Positions 36,712-48,552 of a stretch of DNA of 64,000 nt are shown piece after piece. A program made the position numbers and the translations under genes. Source of the stretch: Akebia trifoliata (lineage: Eukaryota > Streptophyta > Magnoliopsida > Ranunculales > Lardizabalaceae); contig CM030705.1 of assembly GCA_017979445.1 (NCBI GenBank), forward strand, positions 13,843,040 to 13,907,039, written 5' to 3'. The first letter of the stretch is position 1; each line of letters starts with the position of its first letter. Under the pieces are notes generated by a model. The model saw only the letters and a list, made by a program, of their open reading frames with translations, was not told where the DNA came from and did not search any database.

Positions 36712-37065
36712 CCTTACTAACTTAGTAAGGATTTCACCCTTTCTAAGGTCCTTTGGTTCACCTCTTGGCATCTAAAAATGTGATCCGATGCTTCAAGGTT
36801 GTAGAGTATAAAATTCTATGAATTTATTTATTTATTTATATATATATATATATAAAATGTAGTTTTCACCGTTGAATTTCATTTTTAAGTTTGAGAGTTA
36901 TGGAAGTTCAGTAGCCGTCTACTTTCAAAACCTTTGATGTAGTTAATTTTTTTTATCTAACCTTTTCGATGAAACTTAGAGGACTGTGATATCAGATTTC
37001 TGATGTGATAATCCATTTGAGTAAAATGACCCTTAGTTAGGTTCAAAATCTTACAATATTAATGA
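36712..37065. mobile_element. TTACTAAG-family MITE, copy 3
   Basis: It starts with the palindrome CCTTACTAACTTAGTAAGG and aligns with 9073-9415 through GTGATCCGATGCTTCAAGG and GATGTGATAATCCATTTGAG to AAAATCTTACAATATT. A TA run interrupts it near 36838-36855. Confidence 0.6.
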
Positions 37066-37246
37066 GGGAAGGGTTTCACTTCTGTGTATCTTTAATTTTG
37101 TCAAAATGGGTTTCAGTTGTACAATCTCACGTTTGCAATTCTTATAAAATTAAAAAAGAAGAAAGAATTATATTTGTTATTTAGGATTTATTTCAGGTTA
37201 AAAAAAAAAAAAAAGACCAGAAAGGTAAAGTGTGAGGAAAAAATAA

Positions 37247-37367
37247 GAGAGATGCTATTATCACACAAACTTTTACTAATGTCACACCAATTCTTATGTA
37301 AATCATCAAAGAATTGCACATAACTAGTGGGCTGTGAGTAAAAGTTGGTGTGAAAATAGTAACTATT
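37247..37367. mobile_element. TATTGGCACCC-family MITE, diverged short copy
   Basis: The ends GAGAGATGCTATTATCACAC and GTGTGAAAATAGTAACTATT are near complements, each with an ACTTTTACT/AGTAAAAGTT block next to them. Total length is about 120 bases. Confidence 0.55.
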
Positions 37368-39008
37368 AAAAAAAAAAACCAGTTCATGACTTAAATTCAC
37401 TTAATTGACCTTACAATAGTTACCCATTCTATAAAAATAAATAAATAAATAAATAAATATCAAAATGGATATATAATTCTTTTGATAAATATTTTAAAAA
37501 CACGAAGAGTCGATAATTTCAACAAAATGCATGAACGTTTCGAAAAACCACTTTAAAGGTCCCCCAAACTTTGATACTGTGCCATCATATTCAGCCATGG
37601 CTGGATAAGCAAGAAGACAAACTATATGTCACCATCAATAATATGTTGGTGGACGGCAGGTGAGTTGGCTATTAGCTTTAACCCTTTTATAGGCTAATAT
37701 AATTTATTAGTAATTCCACACTTTTCTGATTTCTTCCCTCTCTTTGTCAATGAGATTATCCTTTTTCCACAAGTGGTGGTTGTTGAATAGACACCACCCC
37801 ATGAGGTCTAGGGTTTATTAGAAGAGTATGGTGGAGATAATGTGAATGGAATTTTATCTTAATAAGATAATTAATTAAATTTTAATATAATTCTAATAAA
37901 AAAATTTCATGATTCTTAATCTTTATAATTTTATTCATTTTTTTTAATCTTTCAAAAAGAAATGAGACGCATTCATTGAATCCGTAATATTCCCTGAGTT
38001 TGTTTGGTTTGAAGAGTTGTATTGTTAAGGTTGAACTTCTGAAGTTCAACTTCTGAAAGTTAACATTGAGAGTAATTATAACTTCTGTATTTGATTGCGA
38101 GAATTCACTTTGGAGTATGTTGGATTAGATATTGTAAATCCTTTAATAGGGTTGGTTGCCCACTAATATCAATTGTCGCAATATCTATGGACCACTAATA
38201 TGACTTATTCGTTAATTATTTAGGAACTAAAACGACGTTTGGCAAAGGTCAAGTTTCTAACAATGTATTTTGATTTAGTAGAATATGATGATGACCATAT
38301 CATAATTTGTTTCCTTATATTAGGCTTTAGGGTGAGTTACCAACTCTCGCTTAATAAAAAGTTTTAACCTCACACATTGGACTATGAAAAGTTGAAAATT
38401 TTAAAGTTGGGTGTTCAAAACACGTATGGATCGATATGATAACTTCTATGAATTGTCAACTTTCTTCCCTAACTTTTCACCTTCAAACATATCCTAATTT
38501 CGCAAGAAAGTCCAAGAGATATTTTAGATAGGAAGAGAAATACAAATTTCTTACGATTCAAATTTCTTATGGAATATCTTACCTCTACAGCCGTTCAATG
38601 GTTTGAACTACTATATTCAAAGTTATGATATAGGATTTTAATGTTCTAAATGACTAAATTATAAGAAAAAAAAATTAAAGAAATAAATATATTTATGAAG
38701 AAATATTAAGTCTTTTAGGATGAGAAATCATCATAAGTTTTTTTTTTTTTTTTTAATGATAAAAAACGATCGTTCTTAAAAGAAGAAATGTGGGTTTCTA
38801 AAGAGGATTGAAGTTGAGGGGGATTCTTGGAAGAACACAAAATCTCGATCATTAAAACTCAAAATCCAGTGGTTAGGATACGTACCCCGATAATACATAT
38901 TCCCATACACATAAAAAGAATAATGCTCATTTCAATAATTCATATCCCTAGGATAAATTTTAACAGTTGGATTTTGTGTTTTAATAGTATTCGGATCATG
39001 TGTTCTTT
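37368..39008. other. Intergenic, no gene seen
   Basis: It is AT-rich. A possible element from about 37998 to 38500 has loosely inverted ends (GTTTGTTTGGTTTGAAGAG and CTTCAAACATATCC) and internal AACTTCTGAAGTTCAACTTC, but no duplication was found. The rest shows only A/T runs. Confidence 0.4.
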
Positions 39009-39288
39009 CACTACGTGAAAATTAGAAAATTCTATAGAAAAATTCGATGGGCCAAGGCCCATGAATTTTAGAAGCCAATTTTGAACCGCTTCAAGCCCTC
39101 GTAATTTGTGATGTTCCCTAGATTCGATGGCCTAAAGCTGTCGAATTTATTCCATCCTCCATTAATTTGACAATTTTGGCTTGTTGAAAAAAAAAAATTG
39201 ACAATGAAAATTTTGATGCCCTGATCCGTCAAATTTTACGAAATTTGACGACATCGGGCCATCGAATATGAGCTTTTTTCATGTTGTG
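39009..39288. mobile_element. CACTA-type MITE, 280 bp, TTT duplication
   Basis: The left end is CACTACGTGAAAATTAG and the complement of the right end is CACAACATGAAAAAAGC. TTT flanks both sides (39006-39008 and 39289-39291), matching the 3-base duplication of CACTA (En/Spm) elements. Subterminal motifs TTCGATGG and CATCGAAT recur inside both ends. There is no coding capacity. Confidence 0.7.
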
Positions 39289-40280
39289 TTTGATGAGTCA
39301 TCTGATGGTAATGAACCTTTTACAAATGTTTTGTATCCTTTTCTCAAAAGGTATCATATATTGACATGGATTTATAATTTTCATTATAAAATAATAATAA
39401 AAACAAAAACAAATCAATTCTTTATGCTTTATTTTACCAAAATAGCCCCCAGAATCAATTCTCTGCACTTTTCTTTTTAGGATGCCCCAAAAATATTATT
39501 TTTTTCTTCTTCTATTGACTCTTAAATAGAAAATTGTGATCTTTTGAAAAAAAAATTGGTTTGTGCGTTTTTCTCAAAAGACACTATATATTATTAAATT
39601 TGTATTTTTCTTTCTAATATTAAAAAATTATAAACAAATCTAATTTCATAGATACTTCTTTTTTTCTTGATGAGATAGATCCTTTGACCATGTTTTTAAT
39701 GTTGATTATTTGATTATACCAAAACACAATAACATTCCTAATCTCGGGATAATAAATAAGACTTGAATTTTAAATATTTGGAATATAGGTTACAGTTTCA
39801 TATCGTTTGTACCGTTGGATTGGACTGATATTTTATGATGATTATCAACGTAGTGGAAACAACTTTGTTTAAATGATAAAATATTGTTTGATAGAAGAAG
39901 GAAGATCTATTGCTTGTTGATTAATATTATAAGGTTTAAAATCAGGAAAACTATTAAAAAACAATCATAATTCTTAATCTTGAGGGGAATGATTGTCCCA
40001 ATCATTCGTAATTGTCATGAGATTATGTTATGGTACACCATATTACAATGAATCATTTCCCTAAGACATTATTATGAACAAATAAATAATATTTTTACTT
40101 AATTATTAAATAATATAATGGCAAAAAAGTATCTACACACCTTTATTTTAGGAGTAACAATTCTAACTTGACTTAAAAATGAGACGAAGTTAATGAGTTT
40201 GTGTTGAGACTAATGGTGTCTAGATTGTACTCACGTCGACTCATCTAACCGACTATTTATTAAATGGGTCATATTCAGGT

Positions 40281-40590
40281 TAGAGATGTCAATTTGTGTA
40301 ACTTATTTTGACATGTTTAGTTGTCATGTTACTAACGTATCGTGTTGATTCGCGTACAACCTGATGATCCGTATATAATCATTTAATGATTTTAGTACTA
40401 TTTTTTAGTAGTGGAACTTGTTTTATATTTTGTGATATTTAATTTATATTAAAGTAGGTTGGTATCAAAAGTTATACTCATGTTTGTGTCATAATTATGT
40501 CTTGTTCATGAGTTATATGTGTCAAGTGAACATGACACATCCCAACGTAACACTAAATGGGTTAGATGGGTCCACGTCGTGTTACCCCTA
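40281..40590. mobile_element. hAT-like MITE, tentative
   Basis: The left end TAGAGATGTCAATTTGTG and the complement of the right end TAGGGGTAACACGACGTGG are loosely inverted. The interior repeats CGTGTT and TGTCATGTTA-like words. No duplication is visible. Confidence 0.4.
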
Positions 40591-41682
40591 TTTCATAAAT
40601 GGTTTAGGTTTGGACTTGTTTAACAGTGAGATTTGGGTTAGATAAATTTTCAAAATACCCTTAATTACTTCATCCCCATTGCCACCCTTACTTAAACATA
40701 AAATGACACCTCAAGGTCATTAAATCTTGAGCCCCATCTTCTTAAAGGAAACATGAACACAAGATCTAATTCCCTAGCCAAGAAGCAATATATATCGAGA
40801 TTTGACATCCTAGTACGAAGTTCGAACAACTCCAACATTCAAGAAACAAAAGTAAATATAACGCAAAGGGATCAAATTAAATTTTGGAGATAAGAAAAAT
40901 ATAACGATTAATTGTGATTCTTATAAACCATTAATTGAGATTAAATACTATGAATTACGATATATATGTTGTTTGATTGGGCATGTTGTCCTGATAAAAG
41001 ATATCCGACGTTCATTCACTGTGTTTACAATTGGTACAAATCTCATCTCTTGGGGACCGACGAAGCAACAAACTATCAATTGCACCATTTGATTACAAAA
41101 ATATAGAAAAAAGTTAGTATAGTTTTTTAACTCATCGGATGACTTGAATTTGGATCGAGTCGATTGGAAACTCAATGGAGTCATCTCGATGGAACAAACT
41201 CGTCAACTAGACCAAGTTAACTCGAAAATGCACCAAATTATCGCTACATTAATACTTCTATTGATATATTTTTATTAATTATTTAAAAACTTATAAAATT
41301 AATATATTTTAATTTGAATTGTTTGAGTCGACTTATGAGTTGTCGACTTTGCTCGATTAATTATAGGAGTTAGTTATGAAGATATTATATATTAATGAAA
41401 AGTCATTGAAAATCACATGTATATAGAAAATAATTGCATGCAAATAATTAGGTTGGGGTTGAGAAATCAATTTCATATTGGTAGCTTCTAACTTACATCT
41501 CATAATTTCATAAATAAATTTGAAGATATCCTTTAACATGAATGTCATGATAAAGTATTCCTCTTCTGGCCCCACTGATACATTAATGATTGGTCTACCC
41601 TTTTGGTGATGCTACACCTAAAACTAGATTGATTGGTGATTTTTAACTACTGGTTTCTAGGATCCCTTTTATTTTGGGAAAA
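40591..41682. other. Intergenic, no gene seen
   Basis: AT-rich sequence with short random ORFs (40948-41184 and 41357-41575, minus) that resemble no protein. No terminal repeats were recognised. Confidence 0.4.
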
Positions 41683-42206
41683 TTAGACTTACTCCTTTGG
41701 ATTTTGGTGAATATTTGGGATATCTTTTTGTTTTGAATTGATGACAACCCCCTTGACCTTAGTCTTCTTGAGAGGCTAACTGAAAATGACTATAGTACAT
41801 TTGTCTTCAACCTCTTATTAAAATTTCTTGACTTTTTGCCTTAGAAAAGGTTCGCCCTCGACGTTGGGTTTTGATGAGGAGATCACCACTTGTTCTTTTA
41901 CACGTACGGTTTGATTAATTCCAAATTTTCTTTATTATTTTATCATTTAAATCATTGAGAAGAAACTAAATATGTCTTGTAACCTTAGATGACTTGGCCA
42001 AATAAATCAAGGATTGAAGATGATGATCAATTTTTATTTTTTTTAAATTTGAGAAAAAATCAAGAGATTTGGTATTTTAAAAAAAAAAAAATCAAAATGT
42101 GGAAGAGTTACTAGAAGATCATGAACAAGCGCGATATATCATCAATCTGAATGCAAAAGTATCGTAAATATTCACAAAAACCAGGAGAAGAGTGTCTAAA
42201 TTACCC
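41683..42206. mobile_element. Dispersed DNA-element family, copy at 41.7 kb
   Basis: The ends are inverted: AATTAGACTTACTCCTTTGG and the complement AATTTAGACACTCTTCTCC, each followed by a TTTGTGAATATTT-like block. Internal CCTTGACCTTAGTCTTCTTG is shared with the other copies. It is non-coding. Confidence 0.6.
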
Positions 42207-43184
42207 CTTTTTTTTTTTGCCTTTTCATTTGCCATGGGCTTTCGATAAAATAAGTGAACTGAAAACCAAATGTTCTGCTGATTGGTGATGGGTGGATCCA
42301 CATACCAAAAATCAGCTTGATTGGCAATTTCTAATAATTGGATTTGAGATATTTTTATTTTTTATCATAGTCTTTATGAATGGGTCACTTGGTGGGTCTA
42401 AGCCCATGATGTAAAAAAGGGTTCAAGTCAACGGTTACACTTAACAAATCAGGCATATATTTTGATACATATAGTTCACCAAAGCAAGAGCCAAATATTC
42501 ATGTAGAAGTGGGCCAGAGGTTAGTCTTCCAACTGAACAGACTTCGCCTACCCAACCCAAAATCAAATTGGATCTCTTTTATCTTACTTAGCCCGATCTA
42601 TTTCGGGCTGGGCTTCATGTACACACGGCCATTTTCTTTTAGGAGTGTAGCTTACATTAGTGGACCCTAGCACCTCAAAAATTGTTTCTTTCCATTTTCA
42701 AAATTTGGGTTTTAAATTTATCAATTTCTCTCTTTTTATTTTCTGATCTGGTCATGATTTTGCGAACCGATTTTTGGGATCGGTTAGTGCAAAATCTGTT
42801 GGACCAGTTTGTTTCGGTTTGAATAGGCGAGTCAGTACTTTTCGAGTTTGCTCAAACCAATTTTGATATCAATTGATAGTATATGTTTTGATTTCAAAAA
42901 TAATACATTTTTCTCTTATAAATCGGATTAAGCTACAATCACAAAATAATCTTATATAAAAAAGAGCACCAAAATCTATCCAAACCGCTCGTCCAAATTA
43001 TCTAGTAAACCAGGCAAATACAAACTAGGATTGGGCGAGATGAGGCATATTTGAGCTTAAAATTAGGATTGCACGAGTATAAAATCCAGTCATGACCATT
43101 AATTTTATGTGATTAATGTTAATCAACCAACTACTCCTAAAGACTGATCTGTTGGAGAAGTGGGAGAACTATGAATATAAGAGG

Positions 43185-43330
43185 GTCATGTCGAAAAATA
43201 CATTCGACTGTTTGAAACAGTAGAAAATATTTTCGACGGTCTTAAAACCGTCAAAAAAAATAAATTTGACAGCTTTGGACTGTCGAATCTGGAGCTGTCG
43301 AAGGCTATTTCTTTATGATGCTTCTAATAC
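43185..43330. mobile_element. CACTA subterminal repeat cluster
   Basis: Several copies of a TTCGACNGT/ACNGTCGAA motif occur in both orientations (ATTCGACTG, TTTTCGACGGT, CTGTCGAATC, GCTGTCGAAGG), the same words found just inside the CACTA ends at 46897 and 39009. No clear CACTA terminus remains. It may be a degraded element end. Confidence 0.45.
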
Positions 43331-43942
43331 ATTGTTTTCTTTGCAAAGGTTACCAGTCGAGGACCTTCTATTAGAATACATTGTTTTCTTTTATTTATAA
43401 TTCCATTGTTACTAAGCATTGAAAGAAACACAAACCTTTGCACGCAAATGGATTTACATTTGTGTATGCAAAGCAAAGGGCTACTGAAAAAGGAAAAAAA
43501 ATCAACTAATTTGACACAAGAAAGTGGTGGAAAATCCCTTCATACACTGGTGCTGAATTTTGGCCTAAGAGGTTATCTTAAATGTCACATCAGAACCCTA
43601 AAGCAGTTTTCTTGCAAAATCATTCGCGTTTGGTCTATCAATAACTTTTCAAATACAGATTTTCCCCACCAATTTATAGCTCAAAGCAATGTAGATTGCC
43701 TAGTATTTGCCTGCCTCACCAGCAAGGAGAAAAAACGTACAAAGCCGAATAATATCCAACAGTGCTGCCCTCTTCTCCATCGCTTCAGTTGAAATTAGAA
43801 AAAGAATACCCAACATTAAAAACTAAACCAGCAGCAAAATTCAAACTATGTTCTCACAATTTTTCCCAAAAATACACCAATCGTGCAGCAAATTGGGTGT
43901 CACGGGCATTTCATGAATAGGAGTGTAGTAGTTGTAGGTTTT

Positions 43943-44938
43943 CTAAGATTCTTTTGGACCATCCCCGGGCAGGCCAAATATGCGGAGGTTTCAGTCCATT
44001 GACCCTATTGCCATATATTTTGCATCTGCGCCAAATTTTTGACACACGTTGCTTTGCCTGCATTCGGCACAAAGTACAATACCCAAATCTCAGAAACTGC
44101 ATCAATCTAAGATCATTAATAATTTCACAGCACTAATGATTCATTTAAGCATATAAGGAAGGAATGTTTCCTGTACAATACCTGTGCCTGACAAATCGGG
44201 GAAAGTTTTGATACATTTCCATTCTGCTTTGACATTGGCAACTTGGTAAATTCTGCAGTAATTAAATTACTTTAATGAGACTGCAAGATTCCAAGTATTC
44301 TATAAAATAGTGTGTTAAAATAACTGCATTTGTAAGCATTTATACATCAAGTGTAGTCAAAGATTGGTGTGTACTACAATTCTAAATTGAATTCCGATTC
44401 TTTGGGATTTATTGGATTACCGACCTTATGTCTGAGCCCACAGTTGCAAGATAACTTCCACTATGATCAAAGTCCACTGCAAATCCAGACACAAGATCAT
44501 GCATTATGTATTGTTCTTGTTGAACTAGCCTAATACCATACATTGAGGAAAAGAACACAAATAAAGATTTACTCATGGCCATGAAAAAAATCAGTTGATG
44601 AAGAAAATTTAGATACCAGAATTAGTTGGTGTGCTTGAATCATAGGGAGTAAGGGTCTGGAAGTTCCTCAATTTACGTAGATCCCACAGCTTAACACCAT
44701 CATGAGAACATTAGAACGTGGCATGACATCCCCAACCTGCAAAGCAACTAATTATTCAACTTGGAACACACAAAGGAAAAAAAAGAGGAAGAGGTGGGGG
44801 GGGGGGAGGAGATAGAGAGAGAGAGAGAGAAACCTGAGTAAGGCACAACCCAGAAGAAAGATCATAAAAGCACCAAGTACTGTCAAGTGAAGCAGACACC
44901 AAATACTTTTGGGTGGCATGGATTGTAACAGCTTGCAC
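43943..44938 (-). pseudogene. PRP19-like WD40 pseudogene, 3' half
   Basis: Exons at 44938-44834, about 44715-44625, about 44520-44425, 44255-44182 and 44057-43943 encode C-terminal WD40 blades of PRP19 (plant MAC3/PUB59-60), the E3 ubiquitin ligase scaffold of the spliceosomal NineTeen complex. Signatures are [61 protein letters not shown] and MAIGSMD. The U-box, coiled coil, first WD repeats and one WD exon are missing. The last exon has a one-base insertion (A run near 44040) and a TGA at 43991-43993 replacing the residue after SMD; the third-last exon block begins out of frame. Introns are retained, so this is a genomic fragment, not a processed copy. Confidence 0.88.
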
Positions 44939-44995
44939 CTGACAGAATTAATAGAGATGTTTCCAATCAAAAAACAGGCAGAAACACTGCTAATT

Positions 44996-45401
44996 TAAAA
45001 TAACATGATTGAAAATGGAATAATACAATTCAGTATATGTGATCTACTCAACTTATAAAGGGACAAATCCAGGGAGCAACTTGAGAGTTTTCATTTAGTT
45101 ATTACGAGTATACATTTAATTAAACGAAAGAGAATGTACAAAGGCAGTCGGGGCGACCTACCTCACAACAATAAACAAGAATTAACTCGAACACAACAAC
45201 TCCCATCTAAAGACAAAATCTTTGAAGAAAACACCTTTGAACTCTAAAAAGTCTACACCAACAAAATAATAACCTGAGAATACTTAATAGGAGCTCATGA
45301 CCCAAGAGATAATTTAAAATAACACAATGCAATAATACAATTCAGTATGTGCAATCTATTCATCTTATAAAGGAACAAATCCAGGGAGAAACTTGAGAGT
45401 T
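44996..45401. repeat. Dispersed direct repeat of about 90 bp
   Basis: Two copies, about 44996-45091 and 45313-45401, share TACAATTCAGTATRTG, CTTATAAAGGRACAAATCC and AGGGAGMAACTTGAGAG. Between them is sequence without recognisable function. The pair lies between the PRP19 and ABCG fragments. Confidence 0.65.
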
Positions 45402-45998
45402 AAGAATTATACATGAATAAAGTAGGTATCTCATAACATTTAAGCAAACCCTTACATATCTGCAATTATTTAGGAATGCTGTTAGATTGAGTGGTGTCCT
45501 TGCATTAAAGGATTGTCCATAGAAAGAATGCACAGCCGTGATTTCCTTTCGATATGTGGTGTGAGTGCTCCTTTTAGGAATGATAATTTTTATAAACTTG
45601 TTTTTTTCTGATTAAAATTAATCAGATTGATAAATTTTCTGTTCTACTTGTTTTGTTACCCATGTGTTGTTTTTATTCTAAAACCATCAAGCATCACATA
45701 GTTTCAAAGGGTTAAATGTTAAAATTGGGAACATTCTGTTCTTTTCAGCCCTGTTGTTTTCAATTTTCCAGTTAAATTGATGAATCCAATTGACTCTATG
45801 ACACCCAACAAAAAAGAGACACATCAATGCAAGTTCAATTGATTGTTCCACATGCAACCGGACTTCATTATTACACATAAAGAAGAATAGTATATACACA
45901 TCCCGAAAACTTACTATCTTGAAAACTGCTTATGAATTCAATGTACAAAACTAATCCAACACAGAATATAGTTCTCGAACTTGAGAAATGATCACTTA
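45402..45998. other. Spacer between gene fragments, no feature seen
   Basis: AT-rich, with no exon of PRP19 or ABCG recognised. A 70-codon minus ORF (45687-45899) shows no similarity I can name. Confidence 0.4.
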
Positions 45999-46858
45999 CG
46001 ACTGAAGTAAGTCAATGTTAGAATAAAGAGAATACTGAATAAGAGAGAAAATACCATAAGAGCCCCAATACCAATACTCATCCACAAACAACCCTCTTCC
46101 CTTGAGAAGGGCCTTTCCAACCGTGGGTTGACGAGTCAAATAGCATTAATCTTGGATGATGGAGGCTTGTTATAGTTTAGATGTAGATGCTAGCATTCAA
46201 TCAAGAAAACAAATAATAATTGTGAAACTACGAGGAGATCTTACATTGTTCCATCTGTCATCAAGAAATTCATTGATGGTTATGGCATTTTGCCCATACA
46301 TCATAGGAGAAACATAGTAGCCCCAAACCATCCATGGTTGAAGATCATCTGCCGACATAGATAGAAATAAATCCTTAGAATCCAATATTTTTCATCAAAT
46401 GTTAATAGAATCCAAGTACACATCAGTACAAGAATCAAATACTAACTTTTGGCGACAATGTAACCTCCGAGGATAAAAACCGTTAGCAAGGTAAATGTAC
46501 CAAGCGTATTTGCAACAACCATTGTTCTACCCGCTGCAGCAATGAACCGAAAGAGAGAGAGAGCCATCTGATGTACACCAAAGAACGCCAAGAACTGTCG
46601 GAAAAACCTACATATATAGAAGATGTGTCAGAAAAGAAAAAGAAAATCAAACAAAAGACCTTCCAACTTAATTGGAATCATATTTTTAGTGGCAATTACC
46701 TGCTCGCAGAAGGAGCGAACCCAATCGTGTAGTATGTAAGAAGAATCCATATCCCTGATTCTAGAAATGAGATGGAAATCCTAAGGACCCAAATTGGCAA
46801 ACCAAAAGCCCAAGCAGGGAAGAATAGAAAATGTCTTTGTTTATAGAATACAGGAAGC
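45999..46858 (-). pseudogene. ABCG (PDR-type) transporter pseudogene, 4 exons of the C-terminal half
   Basis: Four consecutive exons, 46858-46700, 46607-46447, 46348-46245 and about 46135-45999, encode the second transmembrane domain of a full-size plant ABCG/PDR exporter. Signatures are LPVFYKQRHFLFFPAWAFG, ILLTYYTIGFAPSAS, FFRQFLAFFGVHQMALSLFR, WGYYVSPMMYGQNA and TVGKALLKGRGLF. Splice sites and phases of the first three are intact and no stop is seen in them. The fourth has a frameshift after DEYWYW, where a few bases are missing before ALMVFSLLF. Both nucleotide-binding domains and the true C-terminus are absent, so it cannot encode a transporter. The 5' side stops about 40 bases from the CACTA end at 46897. 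Confidence 0.88.
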
Positions 46859-47161
46859 CTGAAAACAGTCATGGCAATTAAGCTCTACCATCCCATCACT
46901 ATGTGAAAATACTGAAATATCGACGCCCAGAACCGTCGAATTATGGATCCATTCGACAGTCTCGATCGTTGAATTGGACCATCGAATCAAGGGACATCTA
47001 TCCTGATGACCTCATCAATTGGAGGATTGTGCTCTGCACTAATATATGAACCAAATCCAAGCACAGAAACAAAGAAAAATGCTTGCATAGAGTTTCAAAT
47101 TTCAATAGTGCCTGGTGTCACAACCACTAGATTAAGTTTCAAAATTTTATTCTAACTTACA

Positions 47162-47450
47162 AATTCAAGAAGGCCTTAAAATTAAAATTCTGAACCACAA
47201 ACAGTTCAAATCAGAGTTACCTGGAGCATCAGCAGTAGAAGAGGTTGGCGAAGGCCTACGGCTCACATCATTACCTAACCGAGTAGCAGATGCTGCATCC
47301 ATCCCCCCTTCACATTTCTGCCGGGCCTTCTCAGCCATGAGTTGCAATTGACTTGCTTCCTAGTGTTCTTGACTTTCCATCTGTTCCTACTCCTGAGGCA
47401 AGGCAACATTGATTCAAGAACAAAGTGAACATTAGTTGTATTAAAGCTCA
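47162..47450 (-). pseudogene. Unrecognised charged-protein fragment within the CACTA element
   Basis: On the minus strand one frame reads a polar, Gln/Glu/Lys-rich segment containing EASQLQLMAEKARQK, then a Ser/Pro/Arg-rich part (RRPSPTSSTADAPG) followed by a GTAACT that could be a splice donor. Two TAG codons interrupt the same frame upstream, near 47370 and 47395. The composition and the donor-like end suggest one exon of a captured host gene. I do not recognise the family. Confidence 0.4.
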
Positions 47451-47768
47451 ACATGGATCGAGTTAAAGTAGACAAGAGATGCTAATCAAGAACACTAGGA
47501 AGCAAGTCAATTGCAAATAATTTAAAATGAAAGACTTAAAAAAATAGTGGGTGGTGATCCCATATGGAAATTTTATCAAATGGAAACAGAACACTGTGGG
47601 AGCTGACCAAGAATTCAGTTGAGGGAAACCTGAAGGGTTCACCAATAAAAAATAAACAAAGATGCAGAAATTTCAGACACCAAGCTCTCTACAAAACATA
47701 ATTTAACTCAATAAGATTATTCAATTGAAATAGCTACCATTTTTCATTGAAAACTAGAAGGCAATGTA

Positions 47769-47885
47769 TCAACAGATTTACAACAAAGAAACAAAATCAG
47801 AAGAAATTAACAGATTAACAACAAACAAACAAAATCAGAAGAAATTAACAGATTAACAACAAAGAAACAAAATCAAAAGAAATTA
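47769..47885. repeat. 38-bp tandem array, three copies
   Basis: Three head-to-tail copies of a 38-base unit of the form AACAGATTAACAACAAACAA followed by ACAAAATCAGAAGAAATT. The copies are nearly identical. The array lies inside the CACTA element, just before possible 5' leader-like sequence. Confidence 0.85.
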
Positions 47886-48552
47886 AGCAATACCTCAGAC
47901 GAAGAAGAGAGATCTAGAGTGATTTTTTTAGGGTTTGTTCAGTGTCACTGGTGAGTGAGCTTCAGTTCTTAGTGTTTTCGACTTGAACCTTGATTTACTC
48001 TTCAATTTGAGCTTCGAGAGATCAAAAATCCATTGACGAAGTGAAAAAAGCTAGGTGTTCTTCGATTTGAGGGACGTGAGCGATTGAAGAGGCGTAGAGT
48101 GAGAGTGAGAGTGAGAGTGAGAGATCGTTCGGTGCTGTCGAATGGCTCATTTGATTGATCGGTGTTCTCTAATGCTAGTTTGATCGATCGGGATTCAATA
48201 TTGACGGATTTGTGAGTTTTCGATCGAAATGGGAGATTGAGAAGAAATTCTCGTTTTCCTTGAGAAAGAAAATCGAATGGGAGATTGAAAGAGGAGGTTT
48301 TCGAGAAACAGGAGATTGAAAGAGGAGGTTTTCGTTCGGTGATCGAAAGAGGAGGATTTGTGAGTTTTAAAGAAAATTTTCATTTTTTATTTTGTTAAAA
48401 AATGAAAAATCCGGTGGTTCGTTGGGCTTAGCCCGTTAAATAATTTTGTTGGGCTTACATGTGGATTTTGGGCCAGCCAAAATAAACGCGAGACTTGGGC
48501 CGTCGAATTTAACGTTATATTAATAATGAATTTTAACTTTTTTGAGGTAGTG

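Larger units (their letters stand above)
46897..48552. mobile_element. CACTA-type element carrying gene-like fragments
   Basis: The left end is CACTATGTGAAAATACTG and the complement of the right end is CACTACCTCAAAAAAG, both starting with the diagnostic CACTA. Subterminal TTCGAC/GTCGAAT motifs lie inside both ends (46922-46990 and around 48497). The 3-base flanks do not match (CAT versus ACA), so one end may have been altered. The interior has no transposase but holds an ORF-like fragment (47162-47450), a 38-bp tandem array (47769-47885), a GTGAGA run (48099-48122) and GA-rich repeats to 48360. It looks like a non-autonomous CACTA element that acquired host sequence. Confidence 0.65.

Noticed and set aside
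43406..43792. 128-codon plus-strand ORF
   Set aside because: It lies antisense to the likely 3' flank of the PRP19 fragment, has no recognised domain and a composition like random sequence.
46245..46858. Intact ABCG transporter gene
   Set aside because: Three exons are intact, but both nucleotide-binding domains are missing and the next exon is frameshifted.
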